DNA of 64,000 nt, taken from contig JADJEE010000002.1 of the NCBI GenBank assembly GCA_016709225.1, forward strand, positions 1,240,001 through 1,304,000, read 5' to 3'. Source of the stretch: Deltaproteobacteria bacterium. Lineage in GTDB: Bacteria; Myxococcota_A; Polyangia; Nannocystales; Nannocystaceae. The notes beneath the pieces are model-generated. The model had not been told where the DNA came from. It did no database searches and saw only the letters and a program-made list of their open reading frames with translations. How positions within the stretch are numbered: the stretch's first letter is position 1; each line of letters begins with the position of its first letter. A program made the translations under genes and the position numbers. Shown here piece after piece: positions 1 through 8,557 of this stretch.

Positions 1-204
1 CACCCCCACGCGTGGGATCCGGCGGCACAGGGCGTGCGGGTGGTCAGCCCCGACGCGGTGTTCGATCTGCGGCGCAGCAAGATCACGGGGTCGCAGCAGG
101 TGGCGGCGTGCAGCGGCTGCCGCTTCGCCTCGCAGTGCCCGGGCGTGCGCGCCGACTACCTGGCGCGCTACGGCGACGCCGAGTTCCACGCAGTCCCGGC
201 GTAG
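1..204 (+). CDS. Radical SAM/SPASM-type protein, C-terminal fragment (5' end outside window)
   Basis: This is an open frame from the left edge to a TAG stop, 67 codons visible. The tail carries a Cys-x2-Cys-x5-Cys-Pro-Gly arrangement (CSGCRFASQCPG) followed by a Tyr-rich end. That is how the auxiliary iron-sulfur (SPASM/twitch) region of many radical SAM enzymes finishes. The radical SAM core itself would lie upstream of the window, so the substrate cannot be judged. A non-SAM zinc or iron-sulfur protein is possible. It is separated by about 50 bases from the convergent acetyltransferase gene. Confidence 0.55.
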   Translation, partial: HPHAWDPAAQGVRVVSPDAVFDLRRSKITGSQQVAACSGCRFASQCPGVRADYLARYGDAEFHAVPA

Positions 205-252
205 CCCGCCCCGCGGCGCGCGTGCGTCGAGGCCAGCCGGTCGCGCTGGCGA

Positions 253-774
253 CTACTCCCGAACGAGCCCGTAGGCCCACGCGTCGACGTAGTGACCGTC
301 CTTCAAGGCCCACTTGCGCATGGTGCCCTCGCGGACGAAGCCCGCCTTCTCCAGCACGCGCGCCGACGCGGGGTTCCACGCGAACACGCCCGCGTGCAGG
401 CGCACCAGTGCGAGCCGAGCGAACGCGTACTCGACGGTCGCACGCACCGCGGCGGTGGCGAGCCCGCGCCCCCAGTAGTGACGACCGAGCCAGTAGCCGA
501 TCTCCGCGCTGTGGCAGTGCACGTCGACGCCCGGCACCAGCCCGACCCCGCCGACGACACGGTCGTCGCAGAGGATCGCGAAGTTCAGCGGCGGATCGAT
601 CGCTTCGTTGTAGGCGATCCAACGCTCGGCATCGCCGCGCGCGTAAGGATGCGGGAAGCCATCGCGAAGGTTGCGCCACACCTCGCGATCGTTGGCGACC
701 GCCACGAGCGCGTCGGCGTCGCCCGATCGAAACGGGCGCAGACACGCACCGGGTCCGAGCGGCGCCGTCGACAT
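253..774 (-). CDS. GNAT family N-acetyltransferase (RimJ/RimL-like)
   Basis: The 173-residue product begins at the ATG ending at 774. The long upstream open frame on this strand looks like noncoding GC-rich sequence. The protein matches the RimJ/RimL-type GNAT layout: an N-terminal LRPF...DADAL strand-helix, a central EIGYWLGRHYWGRGLAT acetyl-CoA loop (about residues 90-106), and a C-terminal N-x-A-S-x-R-V-L-E-K-A-G-F motif (about 136-148). Such enzymes acetylate N-termini or small amines with acetyl-CoA in the cytoplasm; the substrate is not predictable. A TGCTACGAT extended -10 element lies 6 bases upstream of the start, supporting this start and a very short leader. The gene diverges from iadA. 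Confidence 0.85.
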   Translation of the reverse strand: MSTAPLGPGACLRPFRSGDADALVAVANDREVWRNLRDGFPHPYARGDAERWIAYNEAIDPPLNFAILCDDRVVGGVGLVPGVDVHCHSAEIGYWLGRHYWGRGLATAAVRATVEYAFARLALVRLHAGVFAWNPASARVLEKAGFVREGTMRKWALKDGHYVDAWAYGLVRE

Positions 775-780
775 GCCGGG

Positions 781-789
781 ATCGTAGCA
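781..789 (-). promoter_or_regulatory. Extended -10 promoter element of the GNAT gene
   Basis: On the minus strand this reads TGCTACGAT, a TGn-TAnnnT extended -10 element ending 6 bases before the ATG at 774. The same TGCTA-N3-T pattern precedes several other genes in the window. No clear -35 box is seen. Confidence 0.4.
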
Positions 790-979
790 GCGCACCCGCG
801 ACCCCGGGAGCAGCGACGCGCGCGAGGCGGCTCGGACCGGCGTCCGGCGACGGTTGCCGCCGCACCGTCCGTGGCGGCTTGGAACGGCGGCGAAAGCCGC
901 GATCTGTCGCTGCGCTTGCGGCCGGGCCGCATTTGCCCGGCCCCGCTGCGCACCGCGTGCGCTATCCTCCGCGCGAACG

Positions 980-2149
980 ATGTTCCTGCGCCTGCACGAC
1001 GTCGAGCTGTGGACACCGGAGCCGGCCGGTCGCGTCGACGTGCTGATCGCAGGCACGCGCGTGCTTGCGATCGGCGCCGCGCTGCCCGAGCTTCCGGAGG
1101 CGTTCGGCGGCTGCACCACGCTCGCGCTCGAGGGTCGCCGCGTGATCCCGGGCATCGTCGATGCGCACGTGCACGTGACCGGCGGTGGCGGCGAGGCCGG
1201 GCCGCACACGCGCGTGCCACCACTGTCGGCCGGCATGCTCGCCCACAGCGGCATCACCAGCTGCGTCGGAGTGCTCGGCACCGACTCGACCACGCGCACC
1301 GTCGCCGAGCTGGTCGCGCGTACCCTGGCCCTGCGCGCCGAGGGCCTGTCGGCGTGGTGCTACTCGGGCAGCTACACCGTACCGCCGCCGACACTCACCG
1401 GCTCGGTGCGCGGCGACTTGGTGTGGATCGATCCCGTGATCGGCGTCGGCGAGCTCGCGCTGTCGGATCACCGCTCGTCGCAGCCGACCCTCGACGAGTT
1501 CCTGCGCATCGCGGCCGACGTGCACGTCGGCGGCATGATGGCGGGCAAGGCCGGCGTGCTGCACCTGCACATGGGCGACGGCGTGCGCGGCCTGGACCTG
1601 GTCCGACGTGCGATCGACGGCTCGGAGCTACCGGCCTCGATGTTCCATCCCACCCACGTCAATCGCAATCCCGCGTTGCTGCGCGAGGCGCAGGCGCTCG
1701 CACGCGAGCACGGCTGCACCATCGACATCACCGCGTTCCCCGACGAAGACCTGGGCGGCGCGATCGCAGCCCACGAGGCAATCGCCGACTGCCTCGACGC
1801 TGGGGTCTCGATCGACCGCATCACCTGCTCGTCCGATGGCGGCGGCTGCATGCCGACCTTCGACGCCGACGGCCGCATGACCGCGATGGGCGTGGGCCGA
1901 CCAGGGGCGCTGCTCACCGCGCTGCAGCGCACGCTCGCGCTGGGCCTGTCCACGGCCGCGGCGCTCGGCCCCTTCACGCGCAACGTCGCCCGGCTCTTGC
2001 GACTCGATCGCGGGCACATCGGCGTCGGCGGCTGCGCCGACCTGCTCGCGCTCGACGACGATGGCACCCTGCACACGGTCGTGGCGCGTGGCCGCGTGTG
2101 GCTCCGCGATCGGCAGCCCATCCACACCGGCCCGTTCGAAACCGCCTAG
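980..2149 (+). CDS. iadA: Isoaspartyl dipeptidase (beta-aspartyl dipeptidase)
   Basis: The 389-residue product has the length of E. coli IadA (about 390). It is an amidohydrolase-fold zinc enzyme: the first metal motif is DAHVHVTGGGGE (H63, H65), followed by an LALSDHRSSQPT segment typical of IadA, later metal-ligand histidines in LHLHMGD and FHPTHVNRN, and the catalytic Asp region in TCSSDGGG. The enzyme splits beta-aspartyl (isoAsp) dipeptides. Only 21 bases separate it from cphB, so here the natural substrate is probably beta-Asp-Arg released from cyanophycin. The start chosen is ATG 980, because a TATCCT -10-like hexamer ends 11 bases upstream; an in-frame start at 854 would add a non-homologous Arg-rich extension. 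Confidence 0.9.
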   Translation: MFLRLHDVELWTPEPAGRVDVLIAGTRVLAIGAALPELPEAFGGCTTLALEGRRVIPGIVDAHVHVTGGGGEAGPHTRVPPLSAGMLAHSGITSCVGVLGTDSTTRTVAELVARTLALRAEGLSAWCYSGSYTVPPPTLTGSVRGDLVWIDPVIGVGELALSDHRSSQPTLDEFLRIAADVHVGGMMAGKAGVLHLHMGDGVRGLDLVRRAIDGSELPASMFHPTHVNRNPALLREAQALAREHGCTIDITAFPDEDLGGAIAAHEAIADCLDAGVSIDRITCSSDGGGCMPTFDADGRMTAMGVGRPGALLTALQRTLALGLSTAAALGPFTRNVARLLRLDRGHIGVGGCADLLALDDDGTLHTVVARGRVWLRDRQPIHTGPFETA

Positions 2150-2170
2150 CACCCGACGTCAGCAACTCCC

Positions 2171-3004
2171 ATGTGTCCAGCAAAGGTCGATCCCAGCACT
2201 GACCGCGGCTTCATCGTCCCGGTCGGTGGTGCCGAGGACAAGCAACACGACGCAGTGATCCTGCGCCGTTTCGTCGAGCTCGCCGGCGGCGACGAGGCCC
2301 GCATCGCGGTCATCCCCACCGCGTCGCGTCAGAGCGACACCGGGGCCAGGTACGAGGGCATCTTCAGTGAGCTCGGTGCGGGGGCGGTGGACGTGCTCGC
2401 CTTCGACGAGCGCCGCGACGCCGATCGAGAGGACTGGAACCAGCAGCTCGCCAAGGCCACCGGCGTGTTCCTCACCGGCGGCAATCAGCTGCGCATCTCG
2501 ACCATCCTCGGCGGCACCAAGGTGGCGCGACAGATCCGGGCGCTCAACGCCCGCGGCGTGATCGTCGGCGGCACCTCGGCCGGGGCCGCGATCCTCTCCG
2601 AGCACATGATCGCGTTCGGCGAGAGCGGCGCGACCCCGCGCGCGGGGCTGGTCTCGTTGGCGCCGGGCTTCGGCCTCACCAACCGCGTCATCATCGATCA
2701 ACACTTCCGACAGCGCGACCGCCTGGGGCGGTTGCTGGCGGCGCTGGCCTACAACCCCTTCGCGGTCGGCCTCGGGCTCGACGAGGACACCGCGGCCTTC
2801 ATCGACGCCGACGATGTCGTCGAGGTGGTCGGCGCCGGCGCCATCACGGTCGTGGATGCATCGTCGCTGGAGCACTCGTCGATGGGCTTCGCGAGCTCCG
2901 GCGACGCCATCTGCCTGACCAACGTGAAGCTCCATGTGCTCACGCCCGGCGGCAAGTTCGACCTGCGCACGCGCACCGCGACACCGCCACGCAGCTCGGA
3001 GTAG
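2171..3004 (+). CDS. cphB: Cyanophycinase (peptidase family S51)
   Basis: The 277-residue product is a full-length cytoplasmic cyanophycinase. It has the family's glutamine-amidotransferase-like fold with FIVPVGGAED near the N-terminus, IPTAS, FLTGGNQLR, and the nucleophile elbow VGGTSAGAA, where Ser136 is the likely catalytic serine. DQHFRQRDRLGRL and GLGLDEDTA later in the chain are also hallmark segments. The enzyme cuts the poly-Asp backbone side branches of cyanophycin granules to beta-Asp-Arg. It follows iadA by 21 bases and is probably co-transcribed with it. The polymerase genes lie 14 kb downstream. Confidence 0.95.
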   Translation: MCPAKVDPSTDRGFIVPVGGAEDKQHDAVILRRFVELAGGDEARIAVIPTASRQSDTGARYEGIFSELGAGAVDVLAFDERRDADREDWNQQLAKATGVFLTGGNQLRISTILGGTKVARQIRALNARGVIVGGTSAGAAILSEHMIAFGESGATPRAGLVSLAPGFGLTNRVIIDQHFRQRDRLGRLLAALAYNPFAVGLGLDEDTAAFIDADDVVEVVGAGAITVVDASSLEHSSMGFASSGDAICLTNVKLHVLTPGGKFDLRTRTATPPRSSE

Positions 3005-3016
3005 GCGCGCCGCATC

Positions 3017-3025
3017 TGCTATCGT
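3017..3025 (+). promoter_or_regulatory. Extended -10 promoter element of the sigma factor gene
   Basis: TGCTATCGT lies just after the cphB stop and ends 10 bases before the GTG at 3036. This decides between two candidate GTG starts, because the one at 3024 would overlap the -10 element. Confidence 0.4.
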
Positions 3026-3035
3026 GTTCGCGAGC

Positions 3036-3929
3036 GTGCCCCGCGATTCTCCTGCCATCGCCGCGTTCGTGACCGCTGCGGGCCTGTCCGGCGCGAGTCC
3101 CGGGGACGCATCGGCGCTCGCGGAGGCGACGGCGCGGGCCGCCGCCGCGCGGGCGGGCGTGGTGACCGAGCCCGAGGACTTCGCCGCGGCACTCGGCGCC
3201 AGCGTCGGCGACCACGACGACGTGGCGGCCGCGATCGCTGCGATCGCACGGATCAACCTCGGCGATCTATGGCTGGCCTGCGCGTGCGCCAAGGGTCAGC
3301 GCGCAGCGCTCGACCAGCTCGACGCCCTGCTGGCCTCGCTGCGCCCCACGCTCGCCCGCGTGGGCCTCGACGCCGGCGCCATCGACGAGCTGCTGCAGCA
3401 GCACCGCGCCCGGCTGCTGGTGCACGAGCGCGAGCGGCCGCCGCGGATCCTCGCGTTCCGTGGCCACGGCGATCTGCGCAGCTGGCTGAAGGTCGCACTG
3501 GTCCGCGAGGCGCTGCGATCGCAGCGACGTGGAGCCGCCGCCGACGCTGGTGACGACGACGAGCTCGAACACCTGATGTCGCCGGGGCCAGACCCGGAGC
3601 TCGCGGCGATGCTCGCGACCTACCGCGCGGGCTTCCGCGAGGCCTTCGGCCGCGCGCTCGCCCGCTTGCCGCCCCGAGACCGCAACGTGCTGCGCTACCA
3701 CCTGCTCGAAGAGCTCGCGATCGACGACATCGGCGCGATCTACCGCGTACACCGAGCGACCGCGGCGCGATGGCTGGTCCGCATCCGCGAGCAGCTGCAC
3801 GACGACACGCGCAGCGAGCTGCGGGCGACCCTTGCGCTCGCCGAACACGAGCTCGACAGCGTGCTGCGGCTGTTGCGTAGCCAGCTCGACGCCAGCATCG
3901 CCCGCGGCCTGGCGCCAAGCGCCCAGTAG
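3036..3929 (+). CDS. Sigma-70 family RNA polymerase sigma factor, myxobacterial type
   Basis: The product is about 297 residues from GTG 3036. It has a sigma-70-like two-part layout: a region-2-like helix set that includes LAFRGHGDLRSWLKVALVREALRSQRR, and a C-terminal region 4 with LPPRDRNVLRYHLLEELAIDDIGA leading into a helix-turn-helix (IGAIYRVHRATAARWLVRIRE). The N-terminal ~100 residues are Ala-rich and poorly conserved. The layout resembles a sigma-70 subfamily known from Myxococcales. The protein would direct RNA polymerase to a small regulon; no anti-sigma gene is adjacent. The coding sequence runs into an intrinsic terminator. The start is uncertain, with no ATG available. Confidence 0.75.
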   Translation: MPRDSPAIAAFVTAAGLSGASPGDASALAEATARAAAARAGVVTEPEDFAAALGASVGDHDDVAAAIAAIARINLGDLWLACACAKGQRAALDQLDALLASLRPTLARVGLDAGAIDELLQQHRARLLVHERERPPRILAFRGHGDLRSWLKVALVREALRSQRRGAAADAGDDDELEHLMSPGPDPELAAMLATYRAGFREAFGRALARLPPRDRNVLRYHLLEELAIDDIGAIYRVHRATAARWLVRIREQLHDDTRSELRATLALAEHELDSVLRLLRSQLDASIARGLAPSAQ

Positions 3930-3937
3930 ATTTTTTT
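3911..3937 (+). terminator. Intrinsic terminator at the end of the sigma factor gene
   Basis: A GGCGC-CAA-GCGCC hairpin (3911-3923) overlaps the last codons and is followed by seven T residues (3931-3937) just after the TAG stop. T-runs are rare in this GC-rich DNA, which makes the call credible. Confidence 0.6.
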
Positions 3938-3982
3938 CGCGATCGCGTGCGACTTGGGGCGAGCTCCCGCCTCCTGCTCCGC

Positions 3983-5308
3983 ATGCGCATGTTCGTCGCT
4001 TCGTCCCCCGCCCTGCGTCGCTCCCTCCCGCTCGCGCTCGCGCTGGCGCTCGGCCCCCTGGCATGCGGCGGGGGCGACGGCGGAGGCGGCTCCGCGCTGT
4101 TGGCGTTCGACGGTCAGCAGGACTTCCTCCCGGGCTTCGACTACGACAGCGGATGGTTGCCCGAAGGCAGCCCGGTGTCGATCCGCGCCACCGCGACCGC
4201 CAGCGGTGGCGTCACCGTGCACGCCCAGGCCACCGCCGACGGTGACGCGCTGATGCCCGTCGCAGGCAGCGGCACGCTCGCGGTCGAGGGCGCGCTCGCG
4301 CTCGAGGTCAGCGCGCGCATCGACACGATGGGCATCGAGTACGAAGGCGTGGTCGAGACCTTCGCCTACGCCATCGATCCCGTCATGCAGGGCTTCGAGC
4401 CGTTCGCAATCGACACCGCGGTGCCGGCCACGGCGACCCTCCCGGCCGCAGAGCTGGGCCGGGTGCCGATCCCCTCCGTGCCGGGTGCCTCGCTGGTGCT
4501 CGCCATCGAGGGCGGCGAGCTGTCGACGGTGTTCACCGGCGTGTGTGCGACCGCGGCGGGCGGGCTCGCGCAGTACACCGGCTCGCTGAACACCAGCGGC
4601 ACCATCGACGCGGCCGCCACCGTCGAGATCGAGGTCCCGATCGTCGGCACACAGAGCTTCGGCCCGTTCGCCTTCCAGGTGCCGATCCCGGCCAGTGATC
4701 ACGCCGTCGACCTGGGCACGCTCACCCTGCCGAGCGGCGAGGCCACCGACGCGGCCGGGCCCTGCAACGGTGTCGGCGCGGGCACCGACGCCGACACCGG
4801 CGGCGGCGACGGCAGCGGCGGCAACACGAGCACCGCGAGCACCGCGAGCACCACCAACGCCACCGGCACCGACGCCAGCGGTGGGCTCGACACCAGCGGC
4901 GGCGGTGAGACCGGCACGACCGACGCGGGCGAGGCCTCGCAGGGCAGCTCCGACGCCGGCAGCCCCGACGGCGATCCCAACTATCCCGCGATCGGCGACG
5001 GCTGCCCGAGCGGCAGCGTCGGCATCGGCATCGACACGGACATCGAAAACAACGTCTGCGCGCCGCCCTGCGACGGCAGCGGCGTCTGCCCCGACGGGGC
5101 CACCGGCGATGCGGTGCCGGTGTGCGCGTTCAATCCCGACTCGACCTACGACCCCTGCAGCGGCGACGGCGAGTGCTCGGGCGGTGAGTCATGCGCCGGC
5201 GGCCTGTGCGAGCTAGCGCCGACGCACTGCGTGCTCGCGTGCGACGACACCACGACGTGTCCGGACACGATGGCCTGCCTGCTCGGCTTCTGCACCGTGC
5301 CGGTCTGA
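3983..5308 (+). CDS. Putative lipoprotein with Gly/Thr/Asp-rich linker and Cys-rich C-terminus
   Basis: The product is 441 residues from ATG 3983; an upstream GTG at 3947 would add 12 residues before the signal. The N-terminus has Arg residues, a Leu/Ala hydrophobic stretch and a Cys-Gly-Gly-Gly that may be lipidated (GPLACGGG; the lipobox is imperfect). Next come a beta-rich domain of about 230 residues, a low-complexity linker of Thr/Ser/Gly/Asp (about residues 270-330), and a C-terminal domain with about ten Cys residues that probably form disulfides outside the cytoplasm. No enzyme motif was found. This architecture is common among myxobacterial surface lipoproteins of unknown role. Its last 96 bases overlap the convergent tetR gene. 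Confidence 0.7.
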   Translation: MRMFVASSPALRRSLPLALALALGPLACGGGDGGGGSALLAFDGQQDFLPGFDYDSGWLPEGSPVSIRATATASGGVTVHAQATADGDALMPVAGSGTLAVEGALALEVSARIDTMGIEYEGVVETFAYAIDPVMQGFEPFAIDTAVPATATLPAAELGRVPIPSVPGASLVLAIEGGELSTVFTGVCATAAGGLAQYTGSLNTSGTIDAAATVEIEVPIVGTQSFGPFAFQVPIPASDHAVDLGTLTLPSGEATDAAGPCNGVGAGTDADTGGGDGSGGNTSTASTASTTNATGTDASGGLDTSGGGETGTTDAGEASQGSSDAGSPDGDPNYPAIGDGCPSGSVGIGIDTDIENNVCAPPCDGSGVCPDGATGDAVPVCAFNPDSTYDPCSGDGECSGGESCAGGLCELAPTHCVLACDDTTTCPDTMACLLGFCTVPV

Positions 5309-5908
5309 GGCGAGCTCGCGCTCGAGCATCCGCGCGGCCCACTCCACCCGCGCCGCCTCGATGGCCTGGTTGCCGTAGACGACCACGGTGACCGCCTCGC
5401 TGTCGAACATGTGCATGACCGACAGCAGCACCACCGCGGCAGCGCCCGCGGCCGCGGGCTCGAGGCCGAGCGAGCGTCCGCACAGCGCGACGATCGCCGC
5501 CTCGAAGTGTCCGAGCCCGGACGAGGCCGCGCGCCGCAGCTCGGGATCGGTGCGCGCGGCGATCATGATCTCGCGCCATGCCGCGTGCAGCGGGGTGCGG
5601 CAGATGCCGCGGATGAGCTCGACGAAGGGCCGGAAGCCCTCGACCCGCGGATCGAGCTCGGCGTCCGCGAACGCGTCGAGGTGGCGCTGCCCGATGGCGT
5701 CGGCGGCCGCGACGATGACGTCGCGACGCGTCGGGTAGTGGCGGAACAACGCACCCTGTGAGACGCCGGCGCGCTCGCAGATCGCCGCGACCGAGCTGCC
5801 CGCGTAGCCCAGCTCGGCCAGGCACTCGATGGTCGCCGCCAGCAGGCGGCTGCAGGTCGACTCACGACGCGCGGCTTGTGTACGACGGCTCGAAGGCGCG
5901 CTCGGCAT
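5213..5908 (-). CDS. TetR family transcriptional regulator
   Basis: The product is 231 residues. The N-terminal DNA-binding domain shows the TetR pattern: LLAATIECLAELGYAGSSV, then AICERAGVSQGALFRHYPTRRDVIVAA (about residues 22-68), a helix-turn-helix with the usual G-x-L-x-x-H-x-x-x-K/R-x-x recognition end. The C-terminal helical domain would bind a ligand. The start overlaps the end of the upstream aminoacylase gene by 47 bases, so the two form one transcription unit and the protein probably controls that unit through the palindrome at 7718-7739. Its last 32 codons run antisense to the convergent lipoprotein gene. Confidence 0.88.
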   Translation of the reverse strand: MPSAPSSRRTQAARRESTCSRLLAATIECLAELGYAGSSVAAICERAGVSQGALFRHYPTRRDVIVAAADAIGQRHLDAFADAELDPRVEGFRPFVELIRGICRTPLHAAWREIMIAARTDPELRRAASSGLGHFEAAIVALCGRSLGLEPAAAGAAAVVLLSVMHMFDSEAVTVVVYGNQAIEAARVEWAARMLERELASDRHGAEAEQAGHRVRTRRGVVAREHAVRRR

Positions 5909-7688
5909 GCTCGTGCTCCGGTTGCACCCGCACCGCGGGCGTGGCCACGCCGACCCGCAGGAACGAGCCGTGACGGCGCGTGGTGCCGAAGCCCGGCGCG
6001 AAGCGACCGTCCTCGTAGACCACCTCGCCGCCGATCATCGTGGCCGTGACCGCACCGTCGTTGCGCCGGACCATGCGCGAGAGCCCGCCCATCATCGTCA
6101 TCGGGGCCTCGTGGTAGTCGGCCAGCGATGCGTCGAGCCCGGCCGGGTCGATGATCACGAGGTCGGCGCGGTCGCCGGGCTGCAGGCGACCGGCATCGAT
6201 GCCGTACCACTGCGCGAGCTCACCGGTGAGCTTGTGCACGGCATGCTCGAGCGGCACCACCGGGCGGCCTTGCGCGGCGGCATCGCGGATCTCTCGCAGG
6301 TAGTAGAGCGCGAAGTTGTAGAACGCCATGTTGCGCACGTGGGCGCCGGCGTCGGAGAAGCCGATCTGCACGCTGTCGTGGCTGGCGAGCTCGACCAGCT
6401 TGCGCGGACGGTGGTTGGCGATCGTCGTGCGCCAGCGCAGCCGCGCGCCGTGGGCGACCACGAGGTCGAGGAACGCGTCGACCGGGTGGATGCCGCGCTC
6501 GTCCGCGATCGCGCCGAAGGTGCGGCCGACGAGCGCTGCCTCGGGGGCGCCGACGATCTCCGCGTCGTAGAAGTTGCGGTGCCACACCCGCGGCGAGAAG
6601 CGCCGGTCGTAGTCCTTGCGAAAGCTGCGACGGTAGGCCTCGTCGCGCAGTAGCTCGTTGCGCGCGAGCTCGTCGGCCAGGTGCAGCGCGGCCTCGCCGG
6701 CGGCGAACTCTTCGAACACCACCAGGTCCATGCCATCGGCGTAGACCTCGAACGGCATCGGCACCGTCTGCCAGCGGAACTCGGTGCCGGCCGAACGGTT
6801 GGTGAACGACACCAGCGCCGTGATCGCGTCGCTGAGGCTGGGATTGGCCTTGGTGTCGGCGGCGCTGATGAGCGTGGTCTTGAGCGGCTTGCGGACGCCC
6901 CAGCCGCCGCTGGCGGCGAGGAACAGCAGCACGTTCACCTTGGTGGTGATGTTGGGTGCGCTCTGCAGCACGCGATCGCGGCGGCGCAGGATCGCATGGA
7001 AGCGGCGGTACTCGCCCCAGGTGGCGTAGGTCGATGGCAGTCGCGCCGAGCGATGACGCTCACCACCGACCTTGTCCCACGGGTTGGTCATGGTCGACAG
7101 GCCCAGGTAGCCGGCATCGAGCGCCTCCTCGAGGATCGCCTCCATGCGGGCCTGCTCGTCGGCGGTGGGGCGCTCGTCGGGGTCGACGGCGCGCGACAGG
7201 CCCATCACCGAGGTGCGCAGATCGGAGTGGCCCAGGTAGCACGCGATGTTGGGCCCGAGCGGTCGCTGCTCGAGCCCCTCGATGTAGCCGGCCGGGGTCG
7301 ACCAGGTCTTGTGGCGCGTGAGCGCCGGCAGCACCTGCTCGCGCGGCAGCGCCTCGACGCGCGTGAAGAAGTCGGCGCAGTCCTCGGGCGACGAGAGGAT
7401 CGTGCTGAGCGAGCACGAGCCGACGAACACCGTCGTCACGCCGTGACGCACCGACTCGTGCAGGCCCGGCGCCGCCAGCAGCTCGGCGTCGTAGTGGGTG
7501 TGCATGTCGATGAAGCCCGGCATCACCCAGCGGCCGTCGGCCTCGATCACGCGATCGACCGCGCGCGGATCGACGGCGGCCGCCTCCTGCTCGCTCGCGA
7601 CGACGCCGTCGGTCACCAACACGTCGCGCACGCACCCCGGCGCACCGGTGCCGTCGAAGAAGAGTCCGTTGCGAATGAGCGTCTGCAT
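5862..7688 (-). CDS. Amidohydrolase family protein, probable N-acyl-D-amino-acid deacylase (D-aminoacylase)
   Basis: The 608-residue product starts at the ATG ending at 7688, which has a GGAGGA ribosome-binding site (7697-7702) 8 bases ahead. The amidohydrolase architecture is clear: an N-terminal strand domain (LIRNGLFFDGTGAPG), metal motif PGFIDMHTHYD, TTVFVGSCSLS, a later ACYLGHSDLR, a metal site GFSDAGAHVRN, and a C-terminal GDRADLVIIDP closing strand. The GSCSLS, GHSDLR and DAGAH segments fit the D-aminoacylase subgroup, which hydrolyses N-acyl-D-amino acids; dihydroorotase-like alternatives fit less well. It is cytoplasmic, with no signal peptide. Expression is probably repressed by the TetR protein encoded in the same unit. 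Confidence 0.82.
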   Translation of the reverse strand: MQTLIRNGLFFDGTGAPGCVRDVLVTDGVVASEQEAAAVDPRAVDRVIEADGRWVMPGFIDMHTHYDAELLAAPGLHESVRHGVTTVFVGSCSLSTILSSPEDCADFFTRVEALPREQVLPALTRHKTWSTPAGYIEGLEQRPLGPNIACYLGHSDLRTSVMGLSRAVDPDERPTADEQARMEAILEEALDAGYLGLSTMTNPWDKVGGERHRSARLPSTYATWGEYRRFHAILRRRDRVLQSAPNITTKVNVLLFLAASGGWGVRKPLKTTLISAADTKANPSLSDAITALVSFTNRSAGTEFRWQTVPMPFEVYADGMDLVVFEEFAAGEAALHLADELARNELLRDEAYRRSFRKDYDRRFSPRVWHRNFYDAEIVGAPEAALVGRTFGAIADERGIHPVDAFLDLVVAHGARLRWRTTIANHRPRKLVELASHDSVQIGFSDAGAHVRNMAFYNFALYYLREIRDAAAQGRPVVPLEHAVHKLTGELAQWYGIDAGRLQPGDRADLVIIDPAGLDASLADYHEAPMTMMGGLSRMVRRNDGAVTATMIGGEVVYEDGRFAPGFGTTRRHGSFLRVGVATPAVRVQPEHEHAERAFEPSYTSRAS

Positions 7689-7717
7689 CGCGGCTGTCCT
7701 CCGGCGGCGGTCCGAAC

Positions 7718-7739
7718 TTAGATAGTGAACGCTATCTAA
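7718..7739. promoter_or_regulatory. Palindromic operator, probable TetR-family binding site
   Basis: TTAGATAG-N6-CTATCTAA is a perfect inverted repeat. It is markedly AT-rich against the surrounding DNA and lies 30 bases upstream of the aminoacylase start. Length and symmetry fit a TetR-family operator overlapping the promoter; the adjacent TetR gene is the likely binder. Confidence 0.6.
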
Positions 7740-7792
7740 CTTGGCCTGCCAACCCGGCGTGGGCACGACCGCCGCAAACCTGCGTTCGCGGC

Positions 7793-8452
7793 CTATCGGC
7801 GGGACTTGGCGGGCAGCCGGTCGGGGTACGGCACGTCCCCGCGCGCGAGCATCTCGACGAACTGCGCGATGCGTCGCGTGCGGGTCTCGGGTCGCTTCGC
7901 GGTCTGCACCCGATGCAGGATCGCGAAGCGGTTGGTGCCATCCAACGTCGCGAACAGGCGCGCCGCCTTCGCGCTCTTCGCCAGCGCCGCCTGCAGATCG
8001 TCAGGCACGCGCGCCGCCTTCGGTGAGTCGTACGCGGCGTGCCAGCGACCATCGGCCTGGGCGCGCTGCACCTGCGCGAGCCCAGGCGGACGCATGCGGC
8101 CGGAGTCGATCAGCGCCTGCGCCTTGGCGACGTTGATCTTCGACCACGGTCCACCCGCGCGCCGCGGTCCGAAGCGCTGCAGCCACGCAGTGTCGTCGAG
8201 CGCACGCTTCTGGCTGTCGATCCACCCCCACGCCAGCGCGACGTCGAGCGCCTCGGCGTACGTGAGGTGCGGTGGATGACCGCCCTTCCCGAGCTTGAGG
8301 AGGATCGGCCCACTGGTGCCGTGGTGGGCCGCCAGCCAGCGATCGAACGCCGCCGCATCGGTGAAGCTCTCGACGGGTTCTGCCGGCTTGCCGGCGTTGG
8401 CGGTGGGTTCGGCGGCCTTGCGGGTCGCGGAGCGAGATCGTGGCGTGGCCAT
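7793..8452 (-). CDS. YdeI/OmpD-associated family protein
   Basis: The product is 219 residues from the ATG ending at 8452. After a basic Ala-rich N-terminus the chain shows the YdeI-type pattern: FDRWLAAHHGTSGPILLKLGKGG, LTYAEALDVALAWGWIDSQKRALDD, WLQRFGPRRAGGPWSKINVAKAQALIDSGRM, and a C-terminal repeat region ending ARLFATLDGTNRFAILHRVQTAKRPETRTRRI. The family has been linked to bacteriocin and stress resistance in enterobacteria, but its biochemical role is unknown. The gene lies on the other side of the TetR operator from the aminoacylase and reads toward it, so the operator is downstream of this gene and unlikely to control it. Confidence 0.8.
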   Translation of the reverse strand: MATPRSRSATRKAAEPTANAGKPAEPVESFTDAAAFDRWLAAHHGTSGPILLKLGKGGHPPHLTYAEALDVALAWGWIDSQKRALDDTAWLQRFGPRRAGGPWSKINVAKAQALIDSGRMRPPGLAQVQRAQADGRWHAAYDSPKAARVPDDLQAALAKSAKAARLFATLDGTNRFAILHRVQTAKRPETRTRRIAQFVEMLARGDVPYPDRLPAKSRR

Positions 8453-8542
8453 GCCCAGGTGCGCAGATGGTAGCGAACGCAGTCCACGCACGCGAACCTA
8501 AGAGTCTTCTCAGGCTGCTCTAAAGGCTGCGCTCGACCACCT

Positions 8543-8551
8543 TGCTACAAC
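8543..8551 (+). promoter_or_regulatory. Extended -10 promoter element of the metal-efflux operon
   Basis: TGCTACAAC ends 6 bases before the GTG start of the TolC-like gene at 8558. The upstream sequence has a loose repeat of GGCTGC (8512-8531), which could be a response-regulator site. That part is a guess. Confidence 0.35.
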
Positions 8552-8557
8552 CACCCC

